A DNA stretch of 64,000 nt, taken from positions 6,076,001 to 6,140,000 of the forward strand of contig JAPTOF010000015.1 in the NCBI GenBank assembly GCA_028554755.1, given 5' to 3'. The number at the start of each line of letters is the position of its first letter. Position 1 is the stretch's first letter. The notes under the pieces were generated by a model. The model did not search any database. It saw only the letters and a list, made by a program, of their open reading frames with translations, and was not told where the DNA came from. Origin of the DNA: Cordia subcordata. Taxonomy: Eukaryota > Streptophyta > Magnoliopsida > Boraginales > Cordiaceae. The translations under genes were made by a program, and so were the position numbers. Of the stretch, positions 22,797 to 34,267 are shown piece after piece.

Positions 22797-23895
22797 AGTC
22801 TTCTAGTGATCCATCTCCTTTTCATGATTCATTCCCCGATGAACAATTATTTGCCGTCTCTCATCACACACCTTGGTTTGCTCATATTGTCAATTATCTT
22901 GCCACAGGGCGTTTTCCTTCCCATTGGGAGAAAAGAGAAAAAGATAGGTTCCTAGCACAAGTTAGGCATTTCTTTTGGGAGGATCCCTATCTTTTCAAAG
23001 TGTGTGCGGATCAAATGATTCACCGGTGTGTGCTTGAGGATGAGTTTGAGAGCGTTTTGAGCATGTGTCATGATGAGGGGTGTGGGGGTCATTTTAGTGG
23101 GAAGAAGACCGCTGCGAAGGTCTTGCAAAGTGGGCTGTTTTGGCCTTCTCTCTTTAAGGATGCCCAAGAATATTGCAAGAAGTGTTTTAGAGGTCAACAA
23201 TCCGGGTCCATCTCTAGAAGAAACATGATGCCTTTATCCCCTATTCTTCCTTGTGAGTTGTTTGATGTTTGGGGTATAGACTTCATGGGTCCATTTCCAC
23301 CTTCCTTTGGGTACCAACACATTTTAGTGGCCGTTGATTATGTGTCCAAATGGGTTGAGGCTATTCCTACACGCACTAATGACCATAGGGTAGTGGTTAA
23401 GTTTATTAAAGAAAAATTTTTCTCTAGATTTGGAGTCCCTAGGGTCTTAATTAGTGATGGGGGTTTGCATTTTCGCCATAGGACTTTAGAGGCCTTGTTG
23501 AGAAGATATTTGGTCACCCATAAGGTAGGCACTCATTATCACCCGCAAACTAGTGGACAAGTAGAGGTGTCCAATAGAGAGATCAAGCACATTTTAGAGA
23601 AAACGGTTAGGCCCAATAGAAGAGATTGGTCTATTAGGCTAAATGATGCTTTGTGGGCCTACCGTACCGCCTTTAAGACTCCCATTGGTATGTCTCCATA
23701 TAGATTGGTTTATGGTAAAGCTTGTCACTTGCCGGTAGAACTAGAGCATAGAGCTTATTGGGCAATCAAAGCCCTAAATTTTGACTTAGTAAGAGTGGGT
23801 GAGAAAAGGAAGCTAGACCTAACAGAATTGGAAGAGCTTAGATTCGAGGCGTATGAGAACGCTAAACTTAATAAGGATATGATGAAGAGAATTCA
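22797..23895 (+). pseudogene. Athila integrase, C-terminus replaced by LTR sequence
   Basis: The frame is open from 22664 through the integrase. The zinc-binding part has CHDEGCGGH and YCKKC (23063-23190). The catalytic core shows the three acidic residues: [11 protein letters not shown] (about 23265), [10 protein letters not shown] (about 23446) and the Glu in [13 protein letters not shown] (about 23560). The C-terminal GPY/F-like end is missing: at about 23895 the frame runs into A2-type LTR DNA and adds some 36 unrelated residues before a stop at 24002. The integrase inserts the DNA copy in live relatives; here the rest of pol is broken. Confidence 0.85.
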
Positions 23896-24335
23896 AAGGC
23901 TATTTTACATGCATGTCTATGTGTTTGTTAAAATGCCTCAAAGAAATTGCATATGTACATTGAAGTCTATTGTGCTATTAACCATTTCTAAATCATTATG
24001 CTAGCATGTCTATGTGTTTGCGTGGTGATTACATGAAGTGGGTATGACTATATACATGTCTATATGTGTGTTAGCATACTTAATAGTATAAATAGCTTCT
24101 ATTGCTTACATGTCGAGTGCGATTACTTAAATTGGTGTAATCTAAGTATGTCTATGTGCTTAGTAGTAGAATACCCTAGAATATTCTCGAACGCCATGCC
24201 TTAGATGTGTTTGCTTTGCGCTTAAATGTTAATATCTATAATTGTGATGATGATCGATTGTGCATATGTAATGGCTAGCCTAGGTCGAGTCTCCCTTAGT
24301 TTTAAATCCAACTAATGGGCTTCAGGATAGGTTAG
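23896..24335 (+). mobile_element. A2-type LTR fragment
   Basis: Nearly identical to 12234-12676 (A2 5' LTR), including ATTCTCGAACGCCATGCC and GTGGTGATTACATGAAG. Starts at a junction with the integrase and ends at GGATAGGTTAG, where it abruptly becomes ORF sequence. Most likely what is left of the A2 3' LTR after the inversion and two deletions. Confidence 0.75.
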
Positions 24336-24675
24336 AGACTTTAGCTAGTGATGGTATAGAGTCATCCATTGGGGAAAACAAGATATCAATTTTGGAGGTT
24401 TTAGATGAAAAGTCTCTTGGAGTTAAGAATCATGGTGTTGAAGAGAATAGCAACTATAAGAAGACATATAAGAAAGAAATTGGTGTACTTTGAAGAATAA
24501 TCTATGGGTCTCTTTGGATGTTTGATGATTCATTGATAGAAATAGAGCCCACAAGGATCGAATCCACCCCTCACAAGGAGTTAGAGCGACCTAGGTTTGA
24601 ACATGTTATATCTTGTGGAGAGGAAGAGTGTATTACTTCGTCATCCCTTACCCTTCCCCTTCCTTCTCCAAGAGT
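24336..24675 (+). pseudogene. Middle part of the A1 zinc-knuckle ORF, inverted
   Basis: Homologous to 52333-52672 of element C (SSIGENK.SI, EELERPR, VISCGEEEC). One stop (TGA at 24491, within IGVL*RIIYG) and several substitutions. It ends ...CCAAGAGT, and the minus-strand piece at 9385 continues CATTCCAACT: the two halves give a continuous frame (PSPRVIPT). Here the piece is on the plus strand although A1 is on the minus strand, so it has been inverted. Confidence 0.8.
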
Positions 24676-25932
24676 TGATCGCTATCTTGTGGCACAAGCT
24701 TAAATAGCCCGCCAGCGCACGAGACGACTGACCTATCCTGAAACCCATTGGCTAGATTTAAAGCTAAGGGAGACTCAACCTAGGCTAGCCATTAGTTATG
24801 CACCACTGATCATTATCACAATAACGGGTATTAACGTTTAAGTGCAAAGCAAACACGTCTAGGGCATGGCATTCGAGAATTTCCCAGGGTATTCTACTAT
24901 TAAGCACATAGACATACTTAGATTACACCAGTTTAAGTAATCATACTCGACATGTAAGCAATAAATTTTATTCATGCTATTAAGTAAGTAAACACAGACA
25001 TAGACATGTATGTAAGCATACCCACTTCATGTAATCACCATACAAACACATAGACATACTAGCAAAATGATTTAAAGATGGTCAATAGCACAATAGACTT
25101 CAATATACATATGCAATTTCATTGAGGCATTTCAACAAACACATAGACATGTATATAAAATAGCCTTTAAAACCTAAGTACCAGCATATGTATATAAATC
25201 CATCAAATACCCATAACAATAATATAATAATCATCCATAATACGAGAGTAAATCACCCTACATAGCTCTAATCAAACATAAATTAACTTTGGATAAAAAA
25301 GAGACAAAGAGGCTACCCTTTTATCCAAAGCCATATCTTTACAATCCAAGAGCTATGCCCAAATCCTTGTGTTTGATCCTCTTCGAAGCTTGATTCCTAG
25401 TGCTAAAATGTGTTTAGAATTATGTGTGAGAGGTGGTCTTAGGTAGATTTAGGGTTTAGGAAAAATGGGTGTGTAAATTGGATGTTCTTCTCCTTTAAAA
25501 GTGGTAAGAGGAAGGTCGACCAGCTTTAACTGGGTTCCTCTCTGACCTAGCCGGCCGACCGGCCTAGTAGTGAGGTCGATTGGCCAGGTCAATCTTCTTT
25601 CCAAAGTTGCGATTCACACACTCGTTCCACCTCGGTTGTTCTTTCCTTTGTTCGGCCAGTTCCAAAAGCACTTTTCTTTGTTCCTTTGCATCTAGATCAC
25701 CTTCATCTTTGATCCAAATCCCCTTTTCCATCAATTGAGCTCAAATCATCTCCTCGGATCTCACCTAAAACAAGCAATAAACGTACATTAGTGTAGCATT
25801 TAAGTCTTAACCTCAACTATGACATATAAACCTTAGTATGCACAAATATAACCTAAATGCTATACTAATACACCAAATGATGCACAAAACACCTCAAAAC
25901 AAGTATATACAACACACAAAACAAACACACCA
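24676..25932 (-). mobile_element. Hybrid LTR of A2/A1, internally deleted
   Basis: Minus-strand LTR ending TGATC at 24676 and starting next to the cataa duplication at 25933. The first 130-150 bp (24676 to about 24815) carry A2-type sequence (CCTATCCTGAAACCCATTGG), while from about 24840 to the end it is A1-type (for example CATTCGAGAATTTCCCAGGG and the GGTCGACC cluster at 25510-25580). A deletion at about 24727 removes several hundred bases. No primer site adjoins it, as expected for an inversion product. Confidence 0.75.
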
Positions 25933-26761
25933 CATAATATAGGCACAGACCCACTTTTGCTTCAAGCACAAAATTTCATTTCTATCATTACATAAGAATT
26001 TCCGTTAGAAACTTAGGATCTGATATGTAGAAATGCTTAATATAAGGGTTGTACCATAATGATTTTACAAACCCAAGATAAAAGGAAAACAAGGTGGGAG
26101 GATGAGAATTGATATTCTTGTAGAATTGGAATCCTACTGCACATAGATAATTTTTAACATATTTGCTAATGTAGAGATGATATTTGTTTGAATATACAGG
26201 TTGTTCACCCGATTCATGGCCAAATTTTTGGCCTAACCTCTTATAATAAGAAGAAGCTCAATGAGGAATTTGGCTAGTTTACTTTCCTATAAATACTTTA
26301 TCAATCTCTTCTCTGTTCAATATTTTCCTTACATTGAGTTATTTGGTCATGTAGGGATTGAGTTTTCTTGGACTTTTATGCAAAACTTGGGAGGCAGCTT
26401 TCATACTTACTAGGTGCCCTTATCAAGTTGGAAATATTAACGTACACCAGTCCATCCTAAGTCACAATGTTTTCACTATTTTTGAACAATTTTCATGGTG
26501 GCGCTCAAAGAACCACGTTGATCATATTTTTACATTTAGCATAGCACTTGATGCTCTACAAATGAGCCTTCTAGTAAATACAATGTTTGTATGAATATCT
26601 AGAGGGGTATCATGTATAGCTATGAGATTGAGTATGACTGAATGGTGTAATATAAATTTAAGATGGAAACTTTTTTTTTTTTAAAATCATAATCCTTTAC
26701 TAGACCTACTATCAAAATCATTCATTCTTTTTTTGCTTGTCTTTCTAGTAAGTTTTGCATA

Positions 26762-29700
26762 ATGGACAAGAGTTGGATTCATTTGTCAAGAGCTAGTGAT
26801 GAATATATTAATAGTGTTAATTGATTTCTTGATTATGCTTTTATAAATGTAGCTTTGGGGAACAAATAGTTTGCCCCTGTGTTAAATATTGCAATGGTTA
26901 TTAGTGTAGTAGAGAGGAAGTCTTTGAACACTTAATAGTTAAGGGGTTCAACAAAGGCTACATAAAGTGGGTTTATCATGGAAAAGATGAGACGTCATTT
27001 GGCATAAATGCAAATATTGGTGCTGAATCCTTTGTAGGATGTGACGATATGGATAGATTGTTGAATAATACTTTTAGGAATGTTGCACAAGGATTTTCAA
27101 GCAATGAATGAGAAACACATATAGAAGGGCCAAATGTTGAAGCTAAGCAATTTTACAAATTAGTAGAGAAGGATCAACAAGAATTGTATCTTGGTTGCAA
27201 AACTTTCTCTTCACTTTGTTTTACTATTCGGTTATACCTTTTGAAGTCTCTTCATGGATAGAGTAATGCATCATTTACAGTATTTCTTAAGTTATTAAAG
27301 GAGGTGGTTCCTCATCTAAAAATTCCTGAGTCTTTTATTAAAGCAAAGAAAATGATAAAAGATTTAGGACTTTATTATAAAAAATTTGATGCCTTCCTTA
27401 ATGACTACATGCTTTATTGGAAAGAATATGAGGATAGGGCTTCTTGTCATGTGTGCGGTGTCTCTAGATGGAAATTGAGTGAAGATCTTCAATGTGATGG
27501 TGATGAAGACTTTACAATTTCTCGTAAAATTCCAACCAAAGTATTATGGCACTTTCCTTTGGTGCCTAGGCTCTAAAGATTGTTCATGAGTTAAAAAATG
27601 TCAAGGTTGATGAGATGGCATAAGGAGAGCCATTCTATAGATGGATAACTAAGGCATCCAAAAGGTGGGGAAACTTGGAAAAATAACTTGGAAAAACTTT
27701 AACTCTCAACACATAGATTTTTCAAGTGAATCTAGGAATGTAAGGCTTGGTCTAGCAATTGATGGATTTAATCCTTTCTGAACATTGAGTGCTGCTCACT
27801 ACACTTGGCCTGTTCTACTTATTTACAACTTTCACCCAGAGATTTGTATAAAGCCTGAATATCTTATTATAGCTTTACTTATTCCTGACCCTCGCTCTCC
27901 TGGAAATGATATAGACATCTTCTTACAACCATTGATAGTGGAGTTAAATGATTTGTGGTTGCCAGGGTTTGACACTTATGATGCCTCAAGAAGTCAAACG
28001 TTCAAGATACGTGCTACTTTGTTATGGACTATTAGTGATTTTCCGGTACTTGCCATGTTAGCTGGGTGGAGCACCAAGGGAAAGTTAGCATGTTTGTGTT
28101 GTAAGTATAAGACATGTTCATTATATTTGAAACATAGTCACAAGTTTTGTTATATGGGTCATCGTAGATGGCTAGAGAAAAACCATCAGTAGAAATGAGA
28201 TAAAAAATGTTTTGATGGGAATGTTGAGTTTAGACACCTTCTTTGTTATCAGGGAGTGAAGTGATGTGTTAGAACATCTATCTGCCTTCAAAAATGTGTT
28301 TGGAAAGACTCAGCGCAAGAGAAATACAGATAATCCTTGGAAAAAATGATCTATCTTTTTTCAATTACCGTATTGGAAATATATGACATCTCCTCACAAT
28401 TTAGATGTGATGCATATAGAGAAAAATAAATTTGATAATGTCGTTGGAACATTGCTGGATATCCCAGGTAAGACAAAGGATCATGTAAAGGATTGTTTGG
28501 ACTTGAAAGAATTGGACATCAGGAAAAAAACTTCATCCATTAGAATGCAATGATCATAAATGAACAATTCTTCCGAAAACTTGTTTTTCAATGACTGAAG
28601 AAGAAAAAACTTTGCTTTGCAGTGTGTTAAAGAGTGTAAAACTTCCAGTAGGCTATGCATCAAAGATTTCACGTTGTGTGCAACTTGATGATAAGAAATT
28701 TCAGGATATAAGAGCCATGATGCTCGCTTTATACTACATCACTTGCTCCAAGTTGCAATTCAAGGAGTATTCCCTAAAGAAGTCATCATTCCATTAATGA
28801 AGTTGAGTTCATTCTATAAGAATTTATGTAGCAAAGTCATTCACCTAAGCCACCTTGATTGGCTACAAAATGAGATAGTTGAAACTCTTTGCCAACCTGA
28901 GAGGATTTTTCCACCTAGTTTCTTAGATGTTATGGTGCACTTATTAGTTCATTTGGTCAATGAAGTCAAGATAGGAGGGCCTGTTCAATTTCATTGGATG
29001 TTTTTCGTAGAGAGATTTTTGGGCAAATTGAAGTCTTATGTTCACAATAGAAGTCGCCCTGAAGGTTCAATTGCAGAAGGCTACCTAGCTGAAGAATGTT
29101 TAACCTTTTAATATCAAGCCAATGTCAAATAAGGCACCACAAAATTTAGGAAAAGTTATTGATGGCGAACGAATCTTCTCTCTTTTTCCCATTGTTGGGC
29201 ATCATTTAGGGGGAAAGAAGGGAAAACTGTCTCACTCGACTTGTCTACATGGTCTCAAACGTATCGATATGTACTATTCAATTGTGATGAAGTTCAAGAC
29301 TACATACGGTGATTTTTTTAACTTTGTTGAAGTGCTTATTTCTTTTATTTTTTACTTTGAGTTTGTGTTGCACACTAATATATTGTACAAAATGTGATTT
29401 CATGAGTGCAGTGAACATGAGTAGTTGATTGATAATCAATCTAAAAGAAAAAGAAGATGGGATAATGCTCAAAGCCATAGCCAAGATTTCATCCAATGGG
29501 TTTTAGATCGTGTAATGGATCAAAATGTTCCTGAAAAGATTAAAATTCTATCACAAGGTCCTAATTTTGTGGCAAGAAAGTTTAAAGGCTATGTAGTCAA
29601 TGGTTTTAGGTTTCATACCGTAAAACAAGATAGAAGATGTAAGACTCAAAATAGTGGGGTTACTTTACTAGCAACAACACCCAGTTTTGCAAGCTCTAGC

Positions 29701-30070
29701 AATCAAGATCCAGTAACTGGGAATGTTAGATATTGTAGAGCTATACAAGAGATCATTGAGCTATATTATTATGGCATTTCAACACTGTGCTTCTAAAATG
29801 TGTGTGGTTTCAAGTAGAAGAAGGCAATTTTGGCCTCTTACGTGTCAATCAAAATACATCTTGCTATTTAGATGATTCGTTTGTACTTGCCTTTCAAGTA
29901 CATCAATGCTTTTATGTTCAAGATCCTATTGACACACAGTGGCATTATCCGATAAAAGTTTCTTCCAGAAATCTAATGGATTCTGAAGAAGATGGGTACC
30001 CAGATACACAAGACTATGATAGGCTAGAACCTGCAACTGTGATGAATCATGTAATTGATGATAATGTTTA
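26762..30070 (+). pseudogene. CACTA TNP2-type transposase
   Basis: Starts MDKSWIHLSRASDEYINSVN, the usual N-terminus of CACTA transposases (transposase-associated domain, to about 27110). The TNP2 domain follows: SCHVCGVSRWK (27445), a KIPTKVLWHFPLVPRL block (27529), then LAIDGFNPF and WPVLLIYNFHP (27750-27850) and LAMLAGWSTKGKLACLCC (28050). A DUF4218-like part (28743-29111: KEVIIPLMKLSSFYKNLCSK, ERFLGKLKSYV) and a DUF4216-like part (29560-30000: LSQGPNFVARKFKGYVVNG..F, YLDDSFVLAFQVHQCFYVQD) complete the usual order. An intron at about 29309-29410 is suggested by GTGA and TGCAG. Many stops and frameshifts. The protein would have excised the element. Confidence 0.85.
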
Positions 30071-30589
30071 GTGGGCTAGGGAAGGTGTTCCTAGAATTGC
30101 AGTAGACATGCCATTACATGTGCTTAATGATGTGATAGATCATGATGATGTTGATGAAGATAACTTTGAAAATAACAATACCGATAGGGATTTCATAAAT
30201 TAGTTTTGTGATTGTTCATGTATGTTTATTTATCCAATTCTATTTCTATAAAGACTTAGCTTAAATGCCAAGTTAGAAACATATCTTTTTACTTTTTAAT
30301 CGTAAGCAAGTGCTACGGTTTATCAATTTATCACAATTTTCGTTCCATTATACATTTTTTTTACATTTCAAGTGATGCTTGTAGTGTACTTTGTTACAGG
30401 TCCTAGCTTCTAGCTTCATAATTTTATGTGTAACGTGATATTTTCATATAAAGCGTTCTAAGAAGTTCTCCTAAAACAGGTGTGTCCATTTATCTTTCTC
30501 AAATGTTTACATTTTCTTGCTTATTTATTTTTTCATATTACACATGCAAATAGTATGTTAGCTTTTTTTTCTTCTCTTCCTTGTACATA

Positions 30590-33500
30590 TTTTATGGAGT
30601 TTACTATTGTGTTGCACTATAATGGGAGTTTTCTTCTCAAACCTCAAAAAATGTACTTTGATAGAAAGATTGCAAAACTGATAGGTTGTTCAACTGAAGG
30701 ATTGAATCTCAAGCAAAATAAAAGAGCACTGCAGTCTTTTTGTGAATGAGATGTTTGCACAGTTATACTATTATCCGCCTAATATGCCTATGCAATTTGG
30801 CTTGACATCATTGAATAATGAAAAAGATGTTGAGAAGTTGGTATAATACTTCGAAGGGACAATTGAAGGAAAACGAGAGGTGTATGTCTACATCGAAAAC
30901 ATTACCACAAAAGCCACTGAAAGGGATACTTAATGTGCTAACAAGAAAACAAGGGAAAACCACTTCTCTAGAAATGATGGTCATGGTGCAAAGGTATGTA
31001 CTTTTTTAAAGTCTTTTAAGCATTGTAGAATATGCACCTTTTTCGATTTAATTATATTTTTTTCTTTTGTTTCTAACTTAAGTAATTCTTGAATAGTTAA
31101 AGGGAGATGGATAGTTCAAGAAAAGAGTATTCCTTAAAATCCAAAAATTCGAAAGGGACATGGTGAGATTACATATACACGACAAATGAGCTTAATATGA
31201 TGGACCAGCTAAATACCAATGGAATGATCTCAATATCAACAAATGAACATGAGCTTTACCAACAGACAATTGTGCCTAAAATGATCAAGGAAAAGAGTAA
31301 TAGAAATAGCATAATCAGCCAGAGGCATGAATCAGTTGCACCAGCCAACAATGAGGAAATAATGGACCAACTTGATAATAATGAAATGGACCAAGTAGAG
31401 CAATAACCAATTGCAAATTAGGCCAATGAGTAACCTTCAATCCAAAGGGAAAAAGAAAAAAATGACCATACAGGCCTGTATGTCCAGCAATGTCTATGGC
31501 TAATTTCTTAAATATCAAGCATGTTGAGGTGCGAGTTCATCAACAAGGAGAGGAAGAAGAGAAAGATGTTGAAGGTAACATTTTAGTTGACCAAAATACA
31601 TCTAGGAATGATGAGGAAAGCATAGGTATGTCTTAAATTGGAAAGAGTAAGAGTTATTCTTTTCTTTTTGTTTGAAAATTTTGTGTTTATCATATTCTTG
31701 ACATTCTATATAGATTTTCATGTTAACAAATTAGGCGACCCAGCAAAAGGACAAGAGGCCCTACTAAATGTCATAAGCTCCACTCACAATCATTTGAAGA
31801 TAGAAAGCGTATCATATTTGATGAAAGGCCTTGGCAACCAATAGGCTCGGATAGTGAAATTATCAACAAGTTCAGCTTGTTTTTAGGGACCTTGGCTAGA
31901 AACCCATTCCACTGTCCATTGGTTTACAATAGTTGGATAGCAGTGCCAAAGGAGCAAAAAGAATATATGCGGAATTATGTGAACGTATGAATCTCATTAT
32001 TTTCACTTGATCTAAGTTGTTTATTGCACTACTTTTAATGTTTGTATACTTTGTGGTATAATCAAAGTATATTGTTCCTCCTGAAGCTAAATAATGGGTT
32101 TTAACTGATATCAATAATGATTGAAGATGTTACAAAAGTAGATTCAAGGCTGACCATTTCTCTGCATACAAAAATGATGAAGAAAGGTGGAAATATCGTC
32201 CAAAAATGATTTTAGATAAACATTTTAAGGTGCTTTTACAGTATTGGAACAATAAAGAAATATAGGTAATAGTTAAAATAGTATATAATTTTTTGTGAGC
32301 TAATTTAATATTTTACTAATCATTTTCTCATTTAATGTAGAACATTAGCACAAGAAATAATGAGAATAGGGCTAGCTAAAGTACATGCATCGAATTGGAA
32401 CGACAAGCTTTGCAGTGATATGCCATGATTTGGTAACATTTTTATTCACCTTTTTATTTTCCCTATTTTTTTTATTTTTGCAGTAATACCTCATGATCTT
32501 GTATCTCCATTGTTCTTTTTAGTTCATATTAGATCAAACATAAACTTAAATTGTTATGAGATCATTATCCTTCTGATTGGTGTAATACTCTGGTTGAGTA
32601 ATATTATCTTTCGGACTGGTGTGATACTCTAATTCATTAGAGAAAAATGAATATGAAAGTAGTGTTCTTACCGAATGACTGATATGATACTTTGATGATA
32701 GGGTGAAGTTTGTGGATATGACAAAATTTTCAATGTAATCCATTGGAATGACTCAACAAAGGATAATAAGCTAATGAATACTTTGTTCTATTAATATAAT
32801 AATAATCATCTAAATTGTCTCTGTCACTAAAGATAGCTTGCATTTTAGTTTTTATGTTTTTTATTTTCTCTTTTTTTTTCTATTTTAGATTATATTAATA
32901 TTTCAATTTTCATTGTATGATTAACTCTAATTTATATTTTGTCTATTGATTTAACTATGCTTTTATAATGCAATAGAAAAATAAGTCTGAAGATCATAAG
33001 TTGTCGACACGAGTACAAATGTTCATAGAAACTCGTAAAAGCAAGAAAGGGAAGAAATCTGATAAAGTGACAGGCACCATGATTGTAAGAACTAAAATGA
33101 TTTACTCAATTACTCTACTAGGTGAATTATTTTCAAATGTTCTTCTAATTAATGTATGATTGAGTTAATAAATTAAACAGTCCTAACTTGAGGAGCTTTC
33201 CAAAGACCCCCAGCGAAATTCTGAAGATGTTTTTACTACGGCTTTTGGCAAAGAGAAAGTTGGTTGAGTTCGTACTTATGGACAAGGAGTGACTTCATCT
33301 TCCTTAAAGAAATAGCTTTTAATTAAAGATATAGAAGAAGCTCACCAGGAACAAGTACAAAGCATGAAGGAAGATATGAAGAGAAAAATATATGCACATA
33401 CTAATCATGTGGCAGATGGAGTTCATGCAGTTTTGATCAATCTCAAGAAAAAGAATCCTAATTTGTTATTGATGCAGATATTTTTGCACCGTCACTGAGT

Positions 33501-34075
33501 CAAACTTTTGGTAACGAGGATGACACATTCACACATAAGCTGAATTTCCATGACGTGTGTATCTTTTTAAAACTCTTTTAGATCTATGGGATGATAGAAC
33601 AATAAAAATGTTCAATAGAACAGTTATGTCATGATGATGGATAAGAGAGTTATTTATGAATTTACAACATCAATAATAGACTATCCTTTTATCATTTTAT
33701 CATTCAAATGCATCTACTAGATTGTCATTTAATGCTGATTGATTGGGAAAATATAATTCCCTAATCGTGAAGTCCCTTAAGAATCTGTAAGACCTATTTG
33801 CAAGGCTATAATTATGGCATCTCTTGACATTTTTAAGGTTTCCTCTAATGATATGTTGTCTATACATGAATCTTAGTATAAGAATAAGTTGATTTGGGAC
33901 TAGTACAACTTTTATTGACTATTAATTGGATTATCATTTGCTCTTTCTTATTCATGTGCAAGTTCAAACTTCAAATCCAAATGATAGTACTTTTCATGGA
34001 GATTTGGAAGAGGAATAAGATGTTGGAATTATGAGTGATGTTGAGACTATGAAAATGCTTAATTGGATTGTTACA
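30590..34075 (+). pseudogene. CACTA second gene, Transposase_24 (Ptta/En/Spm) type
   Basis: Coding remnants spread over several exons. 30590-30750 has a short N-terminal block; 31733-31984 has RRPSKRTRGPTKC..., FSLFLGTLARNPFHCPLVYN and ends at a GTATGA donor. 32065-32267 has WVLTDIN, DEERWKYRPKMI and QYWNNKEI; 32339-32430 follows; 32974-33085 has STRVQMFIETRKSKKGKKSD; 33180-33480 has LEELSKDP, VRTYGQGVTSSS and a coiled-coil-like tail. This is the pattern of PF03004 proteins next to TNP2 in CACTA elements, thought to bind the subterminal repeats. Stops such as TGA for Trp at 32125 and TAG for Gln at 32265 break it. Confidence 0.75.
32565..32710. repeat. Three diverged tandem units in a CACTA intron
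   Basis: Three units of about 45-60 bp built on TATC(C/T)TT(C/T)(T/G)GA(T/C)TGGTGT(A/G)ATACTCT, the last weaker. Located between exons of the second CACTA gene. Confidence 0.4.
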
Positions 34076-34267
34076 TGAGTTAAAGTTGAAGTGTTTTTTT
34101 ATATTAGGCAAGAAGAAACAAAAGTTTTTGATTGTTAGACACATTCATTTTCTTATTGGAAAGCATTACAATGAAATTCGTAGTATTTTGAGTTTATTAA
34201 TTTTAGATTTCAAATTGTGGGCATGTTATTATATTTTATTTAGAGTTTATTTGTTTCAAATTTTTAG

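Larger units (their letters stand above)
16290..23895 (+). mobile_element. Athila-like Ty3/gypsy retrotransposon, 3' truncated
   Basis: 5' LTR 16290-18170, primer site 18177-18194, then degenerate gag, protease, RT, RNase H and integrase in gypsy order. The RT motif FLDGYSGYNQI and the tRNA-Asp primer site place it in the Athila lineage. It stops inside the integrase C-terminus at about 23895, where sequence switches to an A2-type LTR at TTCAAAGGCTATTTTACAT. The 3' LTR is missing. It has several frameshifts and stops and is inactive. Confidence 0.85.
9386..24335 (+). mobile_element. Element A2: non-autonomous Athila-like element nested in A1
   Basis: It begins TGATGTG at 9386 right after actct (9381-9385). 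The reverse complement of that target duplication, agagt, lies at 24671-24675 next to an LTR end, showing that the right side was inverted. The 5' LTR is 9386-10307 plus 12211-13342, split by solo LTR B. Then come the tRNA-Asp-type primer site, the zinc-knuckle ORF (13521-15444) and the 3' non-coding region to 16289, where the Athila gag-pol element was inserted. The rest of A2's 3' end is lost except for a 440-bp LTR stretch at 23896-24335. Confidence 0.75.
6226..25932 (-). mobile_element. Element A1: non-autonomous Athila-like LTR retrotransposon, nested and partly inverted
   Basis: Outer boundaries are firm: cataa flanks both sides (6221-6225 and 25933-25937). The left end has a TGAT terminus and the right end reads CA, with minus-strand LTRs at both ends (6226-7930 and 24676-25932). 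It carries no pol. Its own coding frame survives in two separate pieces: the C-terminal part on the minus strand at 9056-9385 and a middle part on the plus strand at 24336-24675. Between them sit A2 and its own insertions. The two coding pieces join in frame if the right piece is flipped, so an inversion moved it. Confidence 0.8.

Noticed and set aside
26358..26594. Plus-strand 78-codon frame before the transposase
   Set aside because: No resemblance to CACTA proteins; the recognised N-terminus MDKSW starts at 26762.
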